Assembly: GCF_004210375.1 (NCBI RefSeq)
Contig: NC_134828.1
Location: forward strand, 24,234,400-24,298,399
Direction of reading: 5' to 3'
Source of the DNA: Tachypleus tridentatus
Lineage: Eukaryota; Arthropoda; Merostomata; Xiphosura; Limulidae
DNA: 64,000 bases
The translations under genes were made by a program, and so were the position numbers. Under the pieces are notes generated by a model. It had not been told where the DNA came from. It saw only the letters and a program-made list of their open reading frames with translations, and searched no databases. This document shows, piece after piece, positions 12,201 to 27,200 of the stretch; positions within the stretch are counted from its first letter, which is position 1, and each line of letters opens with the position of its first letter.

Positions 12201-15200
12201 ATAGATATAGCCATCTTAACTACCTGGCAAGTCATTGACCCCTTTTATCGAGAGACCAGTCTCGGAATGCAGTTGGTAGGCAAAGCTACTTTGTTGTTGT
12301 TGTTGTTTTTTTTATCTTTCTTCATTGATTGTAATAAGACTGCACTTAGTGACCGGTCTATGTCTTATTACATTCTATTAGGGTTATATTAGGTTAAGGA
12401 AGGCAATTGTGTTGACAGCATTTATGGTCTATTTTTATTTATGTTTATTCGTAATTTCGATTACTCAGTTGTACTCACGATAAACTTTACTTCTGACCAT
12501 TTGGAATAATCCCATAGTAAAAAAAATTACGAGTTAAACATCATTGTTCTATGGTCAGCTTGCTTCTGCTTTTCAGACTTGGAGACCATTGGTTAAATGA
12601 CAGATGTTTCATTCCATAGTTTTTTGTTGTTATTTTTTGTTAGTTAAACTGCAAGAAAAGCCTGTAAATTAAAGTAAATGTCAAATCTGAACAAACTAAA
12701 GAAAAACTGTAAATTTCTTAAAATGATTTTACAGCGTGAATTAATTTATTAGCGTCCACAGTAGCACTGAAAATTGGGCCACGAACATGATAATTTAAAT
12801 GTTATTAAGCACTTGGTTTTAGTTCTAAGAAACTATTACATCGTTCTTATGAAAACTCTCTGCAGAATAACCCTCTTAAACTATTGGAAAGTTTAAGAAA
12901 TAGCTTATAATTACTGGAAAACGTCATTGTCCTTTAATGGATGTTGTTTGTTGTTTTTTGAATTTCGCGCAAAGCTACTCGAGGGCTATCTGCGCTAGCC
13001 GTCCCTAATTTAGCAGTGTAAGACTAGAGGGAAGGCAGCTAGTAATCACCACCCACCGCCAACTCTTGGGCTACTCTTTTACCAACGAAGAGTGGGATTG
13101 ACTGTTACATTATAACGCCCCCATGGCTGAAAGGGCGAGCATGTTTGGTGCGACGGGGATGCGAACCCGCGACCCTCGGATTACGAGTCGCACGCCTTAA
13201 CCCACCTGGCCATGACGGGCTCCTTTATGGAATCAAATAAAATTTTATGACTTAAGATTCTAATGCTATTCTATTGGACAAAACTTTTACAATTCATCTA
13301 CTTATTGGGCTGGATCACACATCTTGGAATATTTAAACATTTTACTAGACAAAGCTGTTTCAATCCACCCATATATTGAAGTGGAACACACATCTTAGAG
13401 TCTTTAAACACTAGACAATGTTTTTCAATCCTTTCGTCCTTTGAAGTTGAAACAAATGTTTTACAACCCTCACATACTTACGTAGAAAACACTCCGGTTC
13501 AATGCATCCAATTTCAGTGGCAAAAGCTCACATCTCTCAGCCATATTTTATTAACACTCCTACGAAAAGTGGGGCCTAATAGGCCCCAGAGCAACTTGAA
13601 AGGTTATTAATATTAGGCTAATAATTTTGTATTTAAATGAAATTGCCATTTAAATCCATTAATCCTGACGATGACCGAAGAAGGTCGAAACGTTGTTCGC
13701 TCTTCTATGTAAAGTGTTTTCTCAGCCCAAACGAGCCGTTTTTGCATATAAATTAATGAATGGATTAACGAGATTCCCACTGTCCCAATCTACTATCTAG
13801 CGAAACCACAGCCAGGGGAACGGGCTTGGAGAAATCAGGACTAGAAACGTCTTTTCGTAGGAGTGTTAACATAGCCAAAACTGGTTCATTTCATCCATTT
13901 CCAAAGTAAAATGAAGTTGTAAATCAAGGATGCTCAGAAAATTCAAATCTGAACTGGGAATTGTTTGATATCGAAAGCTTTTCTTCCTCTTGTGGTTTTA
14001 ATGTTTAAAAAAAGAAATTTCTTATTTTTATTAAAAGAATCTACCAGCTTCAATCTATTACTTGATTAATTACCAAACGCAAAACTTGTTTTTACTGACA
14101 GTTCTTAATGGTATTTTTCAGCCATCATCTGAAAATGAGGATTCAGTTGTAATACCAGAATTGGAGTTTTGTAAAAGTCAAAACATGACAGTGTTTCTCG
14201 GTTCCATCTACGCTTACAAAGGGTTACTTATGGTAAACAAAAAGCTTCATATTACTTTTAAATTAATTATTCATTATAGTCCTTGTTGTTTGAATTTAGT
14301 TTTGAATAACAACTTCAGTTGTACTCTTTAATTATGTCTAATATTTACTTACTTCTCCAACAGGGCCACGTGTTTTAACCACTCGAACCAATATACAGTA
14401 GTGTATTCTCTGTCAGTAGACACTAAAATGACGTCACATAAGGGACGCTTAACGTTGCAATTTGTACTGTCGTGACGTCAGTAAAACGTGCGCATGCCAT
14501 GAATCATTAGAAAGATTATACATTCTGTAGGTTACTACATAGCATGAAATATGAACTTCAAAGCAAGAAATAAAAATATTTGTTAACATTAATTTTGATC
14601 TTATTTACTCTTAAAACAGAACACTTTCTGAGACCCCGCGGAAATGCATCTAGTTTAAAACGTAAAATGTGTAAAAATAACTTCTACAATTGTACTGCTC
14701 AGTTGACACTTAAAAGTATATTGATTTCTATTTGCACGAGAGGAACTGCCAAACGATATTTATTTACACCTTGAGCATCCAGATCAGTGGTTCCCAACCA
14801 GGGATGCGAGATAACATATTTTCTTTTCCAAATGTTTCGTGTTTGTTTATATATCATTAAAAGCTAATTATAAAAATTTGTTTTGGCCACCTTCACCTTT
14901 ATTCTTAAATAAATAATTGCTGTGAGGGGTGCGAGAACATATTAAATTTTTTCTAGGATCACAGAAAACGTGACGCCCTAACTTACTGTTAACTCAAAAT
15001 ACTAGAGTACTGTTCGTTTTCCCATTAGACTCAGATATTCTGTCGTTTAGTTGTAACAAATAAACATTTATTTGCTTAACATATTTTTAAGAGGTAATGA
15101 AACCTGTGTAATAAACACATGTGTATATTTCAGTAATGCCACATTTATGAAAATTAAATAGATATGTACAATTTCTTCACTTAATTTTACGCATTTCTAA

Positions 15201-18200
15201 ATTGCCTTTCTGTTCGTTTTCAGGCTTTCGGCTGTTTCTTGGCATGGGAAACCAGGCACGTGAGTATTCCCGCCCTAAACGATTCCAAGTACATCGGAAT
15301 GAGCGTGTACAATGTGGTTATTATGTGTGTCATCGGAGCTGCCATTTCCTTCGTTCTCAGAGAACAACAGGACGCTGCCTTTATCATCATCTCTATCTTC
15401 ATCATCTTCTGTTCCACCACAACTTTGTGTTTGGTATTCGTGCCCAAGGTGAGACTGGTGAGGGCAAGTCTTTTATTTCTTTCCGTAATGGTAACGTTGG
15501 ATAAAACAAAAGCTACGTGCTATTGAATACATGCATATTTTACTGTACACAATTTTCAGTCTCTGTCATCACTTTCTTTAAGTGAACATCTTTTAAAGTA
15601 ATTTAACTCAATACTTTTTTTCGTTCATTATCGTAGTCAGCAGTTGTTTTATCTTAGATTTACCACCAAATACTGTTCATTATTTAACAAACTGTTAAAT
15701 AATTGTGTTACGAATAAGTACAGTGTGGGCTACTGTTAAAAAGGAAGTACAGTATAGGCTACTGTTAAAAAGAAAGTACAGTGTGGGCTACTGTTAAAAA
15801 GGAAGTACAGTGTGGGCTACTGTTAAAAAAGAAGTACAGTATGGACTATTGTTAACAAGGATATACAGTATGGGCTACTGTTAACAAGGATGTACAATAT
15901 GGGCTACGGTTAACAAGGATGTACAGTATGGGCCAGAGTTAACAAGCAAGTACTTATGAACTTAATTCATGAGCAAACTTATACGATAAAACACAATCAT
16001 TTTTAGTGATGTATCAGTAAACATTATCTATTAAAATAATATATATCTTACTCTTGGCTAGTCCTTCATAAAATATGATTATAACACAGGCCTGAGTTTA
16101 AATTCATAAAACTTGTTTTGGTTTGAATAACATATTTTTCATAATTCAGCTACACAAGTTTCGAAAATAATATTGGTTTTCTTCTACTACGTAAAGATTT
16201 TTTTTGACAAATCTGGATGAAAAAATTCTTACTTAGATTAAATCACTACAATAAATATTTTTTTAATGTTGCTTTTGTTAACAAAAATAAACAAACTGAA
16301 GTAAATGGAAGAACATTATTGTCACATTAATACGTGTTCTCATTTATCCTGATTTTATGTGAACGTCTAAAATTTACATATTTTAGTCTCAGAGCTAAGT
16401 GTTGTGGTCTCTCTTTAATATATAGCATCTGGAGCAACACGTTTCAATGACCAGCAGTAATCAGCCATAATGTTGATGCTCCATATTCCCTGGTAGCCAG
16501 TAGTAATCAGCCATAATGTTGATGTTCCATATTCCCTGGTAGCCAGTAGTAATCAGCCATAATGTTGATGTTCCATATTCCCTGGTAGCTCCTCTCTAGT
16601 TCCCTGATGCCTTGATGAAACTTTTCCCCTTGTTAATTGCGGCCCGGCATTGCCAGGTGGTTAAGGCACTCGATTCGTAATCCGAGGGTCGAGGGTTCGA
16701 ATCCCCATCACACCAAACATGCTCGCCCTTTCAGCCGTGGAGACGTTATAATGTAACGGTCAATCCCACTATTCGTTGGTAAAAGAGTAGCCCAAGAATT
16801 GGCAGTGAGTGGTGATGACTAACTGCCTTCCCTCTAGTCTCAATTGCTAAATTAGGGACGGCTAACGCAGATAGCCCTCGTGTGGCTTTGCCCGAAATTC
16901 AAAAAAAAAAAAACAAACTCGTTCATCGCTGACAACACCCAGTTTTTCAGGGAGATAGTCAATGTGTGAGTATAATAAATTAACTTTCAAGCTCATATTA
17001 CAACCCAATTATTTGAATTTATCGAGTATATTATTGACAATATTTTCGTAATTTCGGTCCTTATTGATTCCTAAACATTTGTTAATAACGTCTTTAAAAG
17101 AAACCCACGCTTCTTTATCTACTTTCATCATTCTATTTCTGAAGTGTTTATCCGAAGTCAATTTCATAGTCTGAACGCCTACAAAAATGCATTCTTTAAG
17201 TTTCGGTTTCGAAAGAGCCGGGAATTGTCCACATAGATACTTGAAACAGTCGCCATTTTTCTCTAAGGCCTTTACCAACTGCTTCAGTTTTAAATGAAGT
17301 GGAGGTGATAGGACTTTCTTTATGTCAACCAAACTTTCCATGTTTAATGTTCTTCTATACTGGTATCAGACTGATTCCATGTGGTCATTGTTTCTTTATC
17401 CAGTGTTGATTTCGTGCTCTGGTGTCCCATTCACAGAAAAAAACATGGACATTTGGTACAACCGGACTGTTGATCCAACAACATACAAAGGACTTTTAAG
17501 TCTCCACATAATAACTGACCATATTATTTATATTTGAACTTATCGAGAAGAAGTTGGAGTTTTTCATACGTTTCCTTCAAGTGAACCGTACGAGCAATAG
17601 TAACATATGTTACCATGGTGAAGAAAAACACCTTTAAGACTTCCTTTTGATGAAGCAATGAACAATCGCCACTCAGTTGGTTCATAGACTGCAGCTCCTA
17701 GCATTAGTATTAATTCAGCAGTATTGTTACAATAAGCCATTGAATCTTCTCGTGAAAAGTATCAAGTAAAGTTATGTCCCTGGAGAAGTTCTTAGCCCAA
17801 AGTCACGACACTAAAATCTATGAAAAATTCTTTGGAAGGTCTCATCAAATCATTAGGCTTACCTTGTATGAAAAGTTTTGATTTACCAGACGTTTCAGGT
17901 TGAAAACAACCCCTGTCATCGTTTCTGTTGACATCAGATTCAGAATCATATGAAACTGTATCAAGAGTCTCTGGTGCAGTAGGTACAGGTACATCAGGTC
18001 CATGGTGCAGTAGGTACAGGTACATCAGGTCCATGGTGCAGTAGGTACAGGTACATCAAGTCCATGGTGCAGTAGGTACAGGTACATCAAGTCCATGGTG
18101 CAGTAGGTACAGGTACATCAAGTCCATGGTGCAGTAGGTACAGGTATATCAGGTCCGTCAGCGACAGGTCTTACAGCAGGTTTAAGGTTTGGATAAGAAA

Positions 18201-21200
18201 TTTCCTTTTTAATCCGAGTGTCGCACGTTACGTGAACAAAAATAACAATTACTTCCGTGGTTTCTAGTTTCACGTCAGATCACTGACATTCCAAAAGGCA
18301 AATATTTTTTCTTGCTTTTAGTCCATTGTCTCCATTGTTTGACGGAAACGGCACAAACTTTGTGCAGAGTTCATGGTTTACCGTGGTCACCACGTTTTAT
18401 TCCAACACAAAACAAAACAAACATGTAATACGCTTTTTAACAAATTATGTAATGTTTCGCCTTTGTTTCTTTACAAAAAGTTTGCTAAAAATACAGCAGA
18501 ACATGTTTGGGTAATTTTCACGATCTCATGTTGCCATAGTGACGAATAAATAATATTAAAACTATGTCAAAGTGCACACATAAATAAATACTATCCAGCA
18601 ATGGCACGTTACAGAACGTTCGATAAGACTCTCCGATCGCGATTGGTCTAGAGAAATTTATAGCCAGTGGCTGTCAATATTTTAAGCATAACACAATGCA
18701 ACCAGATATCAGTGAAAATTATTTTCTCATGTAAAAGTATATATGGTGTTTTTGTTTTTTTTTAAATCTGTAGGTAAGGGAGAAAAAAATATATAATTTT
18801 ACGATTCAAAGGACGAGAACTAACATAGAACATGGAAAGAAGTTCAAAACAACGAAACTACTTCAAGCCTGTATAATACCTTCCTACAGACACACACGTT
18901 GGTTGTATATTGTAGTATGTCACAACATTCTGACGTCATCTCTGACGTTACCAGCAAAAGTAAAAACCTACATTTATAAAAGACGTCTATTTCTCACACT
19001 TATTTTTGTTATTCATTTCTTTCATTCATTTCATGTTTACAACAATTTAGAAAACTAAATTTTCATGCTACTCACAAAATAAAATGTTTAGGTTCTCCAT
19101 TCTTTTTTTATGTTTTAGCTTGTTGAACTCAAACGGAATCCGAACGCAGGAGCAAGATGCGTTAGAGCTACTTTAAAACCTTTCAAGAAATCTCGAAGAA
19201 CCTCAGAGGATTTTGAGCTACAAAGTCAAATCAGAATTCTTCAAGACGAAAATTATCGAAATAGACAAAAATTGGAAGAGGTTAGTACTTAAAGACACCA
19301 GTTCTTTTCTCTTTGTTAATTCAGTATTCCCGGTTATCCGCTAAGAAGCAATTTTCAAATGACATTTTTAACAGGAAAGCATGAATGAACGATTATCAAG
19401 TTATATTTACTGAGGTCTATTCCTTTCGATTCTACGTTTCTAAGGATAAAAGATGAAATGTCACCATTCTCTATTAAAAATGTCATAACGTTATTTATTA
19501 TCTTAGAGTGTGATTAATTTAGTGGGGCTTTTTGATTAATAATTATTACTGCACATTACCGAGACTTCAGTTATCTAAATTAGGTTATTCATAAAAAATG
19601 TGTTTTAATAAATTAAACACGATTCGTGTAGAAATAAGATTCACGTTTGACAGATGTCAGGATTCTAATAAAAACTGTTTATACAGATGTCAGGATTCTA
19701 ATAAAAACTGTTTATACAGATGTCAGGATTCTAATAAAAACTGTTTATACAGATGTCAGGATTCTAATAAAAACTGTTTATACAGATCTCAGGATTTTAA
19801 TAAAAACTGTTTATACAGATCTCAGGATTCTAATAAAAACTGTTTATACAGATCTCAGGATTCTAATAAAAACTGTTTATACAGATCTCAGGATTCTAAT
19901 AAAAACTGTTTATTCAGATGTCAGGATTCTAATAAAAACTGTTTAGACAGATCTCAGGATTCTAATAAAAACTGTTTATACAGATGTCAGGATTCTAATA
20001 AAAACTGTTTATACAGATCTCAGGATTCTAATAAAAACTGTTTAGACATATCTCAGGATTCTAATAAAAACTGTTTATACAGATCTCGGAATTCCAATAA
20101 AAACTGTTTATACAGATCTCAGGATTCTAATAAAAACTGTTTAGACAGATCTCGGGATTCTAATAAAAACTGTTTATACAGATCTCAGGATTCTAACAAA
20201 AACTGTTTAGACAGATCTCGGGATTCTAACAAAAACTGTTTGGACAGATATCGGGATTCTAACAAAAACTGTTTAGACAGACCTCAGGATTCTAATAAAA
20301 ATTGTTTAGACAGATCTCAAGATTCTAATAAAAATTGTTTAGACAGATCTCAGGATTCTAATAAAAACTGTTTATACAGATCTCAGGATTCTAATAAAAA
20401 CTGTTTATACAGATCTCAGGATTCTAATAAAAACTGTTTATTCAGATGTCAGGATTCTAATAAAAACTGTTTAGACAGATCTCGGAATTCCAATAAAAAC
20501 TGTTTATACAGATCTCAGGATTCTAATAAAAACTGTTTATACAGATCTCGGAATTCCAATAAAAACTGTTTATACAGATGTCAGGATTCTAATAAAAACT
20601 GTTTAGACAGATCTCAGGATTCTAATAAAAACTGTTTATACAGATCTCAGGATTCTAACACAGATATCTAATAAAAACTGTTTATACAGATCTCGGGATT
20701 CTAACAAAACTGTTTAGACAGATCTCTCCAATAAAAACTGTTTATACAGATCTCAGGATTCTAATAAAAACTGTTTATACAGATCTCGGAATTCCAATAA
20801 AAACTGTTTATACAGATGTCAGGATTCTAATAAAAACTGTTTAGACAGATCTCAGGATTCTAATAAAAACTGTTTATACAGATCTCAGGATTCTAATAAA
20901 AACTGTTTATACAGATCTCAGGATTCTAATAAAAACTGTTTATACATATCTCAGGATTCTAATAAAAACTGTTTAGACAGATCTCGGGATTCTAATAAAA
21001 ACTGTTTATACAGATCTCAGGATTCTAACAAAAACTGTTTAGACAGATCTCGGGATTCTAACAAAAACTGTTTAGACAGATCTCAAGATTCTAATAAAAA
21101 TTGTTTAGACAGATCTCAAGATTCTAATAAAAACTGTTTATACAGATCTCAGGATTCTAATAAAAACTGTTTATACAGATCTCGGAATTCTAATAAAAAG

Positions 21201-24200
21201 TGCTTATACATATCTCAGCATTCTAATAAAAACTGTTTATATGTTACACATTTTTAAAGGACAAAAACCTTAAATCACACGTTTTCATTATTATCTTCCT
21301 CTCAGCTGTTTTACCTGTAATATTATTTCAAGTTTTTTATTCACATCCAGAGTTTAAAAACATTACCGTCCAATAGAGCATGTGATACGTACTCCAACTG
21401 TCCTAGACAGCAGATTAAGGTTAACACAGATACCATCCAGTGGAGCACGTGGTACATGATCCAGCTGATCTAGACAGTAGATTAATTTTAATACAGATAC
21501 CGTTCACTAGGGTGCGTGGTACCTGTTCCAAGAAAACTAAACAGTATATTAATTTTAACACAAATATTGTCCAGTATAGTACATGGTACATGGATAAACA
21601 ATTGAAAACCACTCATTATTTTTTCAGTGGAAACACGAGACATAATATTTTAATAACATGGGATGATAAACGGTTAATTAGCCAAATTGCTTATGTTACA
21701 GAAAAATTTTCAACTACAAACTTTAATCACACGTCTGAAAGAGATGGAAGAACCTGTGATTATAATAACTCATGGAGTGACGTCACCGATACCAGAAAAC
21801 TCCTCTGATGGAAACTGTGAAGATATCCAAGGTTTGTAGAGGGGCGTCAATCATATCTAGTGTATTTATAATTTTATTGTAGCAAGTGTATAATGGGGCG
21901 TCAACCATAACCACTGTATTTATAACGATAATGTAATAAGTGTGTAATGAGGCGTCAACCATAACCACTGTATTTATAACGTTAATATAATAAGTGTGTA
22001 ATGGGGCGTCAACCATAACCACTGTATTTATAACGATAATGTAATAAGTGTGTAATGAGGCGTCACCCATAACCACTGTATTTATAACGATAATATAATA
22101 AGTGTGTAATGGGGCGTCACCCATAACCACTGTATTTATAACGTTTATATAATAAGTGTGTAATGAGGCGTCACCCATAACCACTGTATTTATAACGTTT
22201 ATATAATAAGTGTGTAATGAGGCGTCACCCATAACCACTGTATTTATAACGTTTATATAATAAGTGTGTAATGAGGCGTCAACCATAACCACTGTATTTA
22301 TAACGTTTCTATAATAAGTGTGTAATGAGGCGTCAACCATAACCACTCTATTTATAACGTTTATGTAATAAGTGTGTAATGAGGCGTCAACCATAACCAC
22401 TGTATTTATAACGTTTATATAATAAGTGTGTAATGAGGCGTCAACCATAACCACTGTATTTATAACGTTAATATAATAAGTGTGTAATGAGGCGTCAACC
22501 ATAACCACTCTATTTATAACGATAATGTAATAAGTGTGTAATGAGGCGTCAACCATAACCACTGTATTTATAACGTTTATATAATAAGTGTGTAATGAGG
22601 CGTCAACCATAACCACTCTATTTATAACGATAATGTAATAAGTGTGTAATGAGGCGTCAACCATAACCACTGTATTTATAACGTTTATATAATAAGTGTG
22701 TAATGAGGCGTCAACCATAACCACTGTATTTATAACGTTTATATAATAACGTCAACCATAATGTAATAAGTGTGTAATGAGGCGTCAACCATAACCACTG
22801 TATTTATAACGTTTATATAATAAGTGTGTAATGAGGCGTCAACCATAACCACTGTATTTATAACGTTTATATAATAAGTGTGTAATGAGGCGTCAACCAT
22901 AACCACTGTATTTATAACGTTTATATAATAAGTGTGTAATGAGGCGTCAACCATAACCACTGTATTTATAACGATAATGTAATAAGTGTGTAATGGGGCG
23001 TCACCCATAACCACTGTATTTATAACGATAATATAATAAGTGTGTAATGAGGCGTCAACCATAACCACTGTATTTATAACGATAATATAATAAGTGTGTA
23101 ATGAGGCGTCAACCATAACCACTGTATTTATAACGTTTATATAATAAGTGTGTAATGGGGCGTCAACCATAACCACTGTATTTATAACGATAATGTAATA
23201 AGTGTGTAATGAGGCGTCAACCATAACCACTGTATTTATAACGATAATATAATAAGTGTGTAATGAGGCGTCACCCATAACCACTGTATTTATAACGATA
23301 ATATAATAAGTGTGTAATGAGGCGTCAACCATAACCACTGTATTTATAACGTTTATATAATAAGTGTGTAATGAGGCGTCAACCATAACCACTGTATTTA
23401 TAACGTTTATATAATAAGTGTGTAATGAGGCGTCAACCATAACCACTGTATTTATAACGTTTATATAATAAGTGTGTAATGAGGCGTCAACCATAACCAC
23501 TGTATTTATAACGTTTATATAATAAGTGTGTAATGAGGCGTCAACCATAACCACTGTATTTATAACGATAATATAATAAGTGTGTAATGAGGCGTCACCC
23601 ATAACCACTGTATTTATAACGTTTATATAATAAGTGTGTAATGAGGCGTCACCCATAACCACTGTATTTATAACGATAATGTAATAAGTGTGTAATGAGG
23701 CGTCACCCATAACCACTGTATTTATAACGATAATGTAATAAGTGTGTAATGAGGCGTCACCCATAACCACTGTATTTATAACGATAATGTAATAAGTGTG
23801 TAATGAGGCGTCACCCATAACCACTGTATTTATAACGATAATATAATAAGTGTGTAATGAGGCGTCACCCATAACCACTGTATTTATAACGTTTATATAA
23901 TAAGTGTGTAATGGGGCGTCACCCATAACCACTGTATTTATAACGTTTATATAATAAGTGTGTAATGGGGCGTCAACCATAACCACTGTATTTATAACGA
24001 TAATATAATAAGTGTGTAATGAGGCGTCACCCATAACCACTGTATTTATAACGTTTATATAATAAGTGTGTAATGAGGCGTCACCCATAACCACTGTATT
24101 TATAACGTTTATATAATAAGTGTGTAATGAGGCGTCACCCATAACCACTGTATTTATAACGTTTATGTAATAAGTGTAATGAGGCGTCACCCATAACCAC

Positions 24201-27200
24201 TGTATTTATAACGATAATGTAATAAGTGTGTAATGAGGCGTCACCCATAACCACTGTATTTATAACGTTTATGTAATAAGTGTGTAATGAGGCGTCACCC
24301 ATAACCACTGTATTTATAACGATAATGTAATAAGTGTGTAATAGGCGTCACCCATAACCACTGTATTTATAACGATAATGTAATAAGTGTGTAATGGGGC
24401 GTCAACCATAATCACTGTATTTATAACGATAATGTAATAAGTGTGTAATGGGGCGTCAACCATAATCACTGTATTTATAACGATAATCTAATAAGTGTGT
24501 AATGAGGCGTCAACCATAACCACTGTATTTATAACGTTTATATAATAAGTGTGTAATGGGGCGTCAACCATAATCACTGTATTTATAACGATAATGTAAT
24601 AAGTGTGTAATGGGGCGTCACCCATAACCACTGTATTTATAACGATAATATAATAAGTGTGTAATGAGGCGTCACCCATAACCACTGTATTTATAACGTT
24701 TATATAATAAGTGTGTAATGAGGCGTCACCCATAACCACTCTATTTATAACGTTTATGTAATAAGTGTGTAATGAGGCGTCACCCATAACCACTGTATTT
24801 ATAACGTTTATATAATAAGTGTGTAATGGGGCGTCACCCATAATCACTGTATTTATAACGTTTATATAATAAGTGTGTAATGAGGCGTCACCCATAACCA
24901 CTGTATTTATAACGTTTATATAATAAGTGTGTAATGAGGCGTCACCCATAACCACTGTATTTATAACGATAATATAATAAGTGTGTAATGAGGCGTCAAC
25001 CATAACCACTGTATTTATAACGTTTATATAATAAGTGTGTAATGGGGCGTCAACCATAATCACTGTATTTATAACGATAATATAATAAGTGTGTAATGGG
25101 GCGTCACCCATAATCACTGTATTTATAACGATAATGTAATAAGTGTGTAATGGGGCGTCAACCATAACCACTGTATTTATAACGTTTATATAATAAGTGT
25201 GTAATGGGGCGTCACCCATAACCACTGTATTTATAACGATAATGTAATAAGTGTGTAATGAGGCGTCACCCATAACCACTGTATTTATAACGATAATATA
25301 ATAAGTGTGTAATGAGGCGTCACCCATAACCACTGTATTTATAACGTTTATATAATAAGTGTGTAATGGGGCGTCACCCATAACCACTGTATTTATAACG
25401 TTTATATAATAAGTGTGTAATGGGGCGTCAACCATAATCACTGTATTTATAACGATAATATAATAAGTGTGTAATGAGGCGTCACCCATAACCACTGTAT
25501 TTATAACGTTTATATAATAAGTGTGTAATGAGGCGTCACCCATAACCACTGTATTTATAACGTTTATATAATAAGTGTGTAATGAGGCGTCACCCATAAC
25601 CACTGTATTTATAACGTTTATGTAATAAGTGTGTAATGAGGCGTCACCCATAACCACTGTATTTATAACGATAATGTAATAAGTGTGTAATGAGGCGTCA
25701 CCCATAACCACTGTATTTATAACGTTTATGTAATAAGTGTGTAATGAGGCGTCACCCATAACCACTGTATTTATAACGATAATGTAATAAGTGTGTAATA
25801 GGCGTCACCCATAACCACTGTATTTATAACGATAATGTAATAAGTGTGTAATGGGGCGTCAACCATAATCACTGTATTTATAACGATAATGTAATAAGTG
25901 TGTAATGGGGCGTCAACCATAATCACTGTATTTATAACGATAATCTAATAAGTGTGTAATGAGGCGTCAACCATAACCACTGTATTTATAACGTTTATAT
26001 AATAAGTGTGTAATGGGGCGTCAACCATAATCACTGTATTTATAACGATAATGTAATAAGTGTGTAATGGGGCGTCACCCATAACCACTGTATTTATAAC
26101 GATAATATAATAAGTGTGTAATGAGGCGTCACCCATAACCACTGTATTTATAACGTTTATATAATAAGTGTGTAATGAGGCGTCACCCATAACCACTCTA
26201 TTTATAACGTTTATGTAATAAGTGTGTAATGAGGCGTCACCCATAACCACTGTATTTATAACGTTTATATAATAAGTGTGTAATGGGGCGTCACCCATAA
26301 TCACTGTATTTATAACGTTTATATAATAAGTGTGTAATGAGGCGTCACCCATAACCACTGTATTTATAACGTTTATATAATAAGTGTGTAATGAGGCGTC
26401 ACCCATAACCACTGTATTTATAACGATAATATAATAAGTGTGTAATGAGGCGTCAACCATAACCACTGTATTTATAACGTTTATATAATAAGTGTGTAAT
26501 GGGGCGTCAACCATAATCACTGTATTTATAACGATAATATAATAAGTGTGTAATGGGGCGTCACCCATAATCACTGTATTTATAACGATAATGTAATAAG
26601 TGTGTAATGGGGCGTCAACCATAACCACTGTATTTATAACGTTTATATAATAAGTGTGTAATGGGGCGTCACCCATAACCACTGTATTTATAACGATAAT
26701 ATAATAAGTGTGTAATGAGGCGTCAACCATAACCACTGTATTTATAACGTTTATATAATAAGTGTGTAATGAGGCGTCACCCATAACCACTGTATTTATA
26801 ACGTTTATATAATAAGTGTGTAATGGGGCGTCAACCATAATCACTGTATTTATAACGATAATGTAATAAGTGTGTAATGGGGCGTCAACCATAATCACTG
26901 TATTTATAACGATAATGTAATAAGTGTGTAATGGGGCGTCACCCATAACCACTGTATTTATAACGATAATATAATAAGTGTGTAATGAGGCGTCACCCAT
27001 AACCACTGTATTTATAACGTTTATATAATAAGTGTGTAATGAGGCGTCACCCATAACCACTGTATTTATAACGTTTATATAATAAGTGTGTAATGGGGCG
27101 TCAACCATAACCACTGTATTTATAACGTTTACATAATAAGTGTGTAATGGGGCGTCAACCATAATCACTGTATTTATAACGATAATGTAATAAGTGTGTA

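Noticed and set aside
14580-15204. Short ORFs in GABBR2 intron 8 as extra receptor exons
   Set aside because: No similarity to the receptor, and exons 8 and 9 join directly in phase 0 at a conserved position ([17 protein letters not shown]).
19598-20671. Plus-strand 357-codon frame repeating [11 protein letters not shown]
   Set aside because: By-product of a 33-bp minisatellite between GABBR2 exons 10 and 11; a second frame in the same array is also open.
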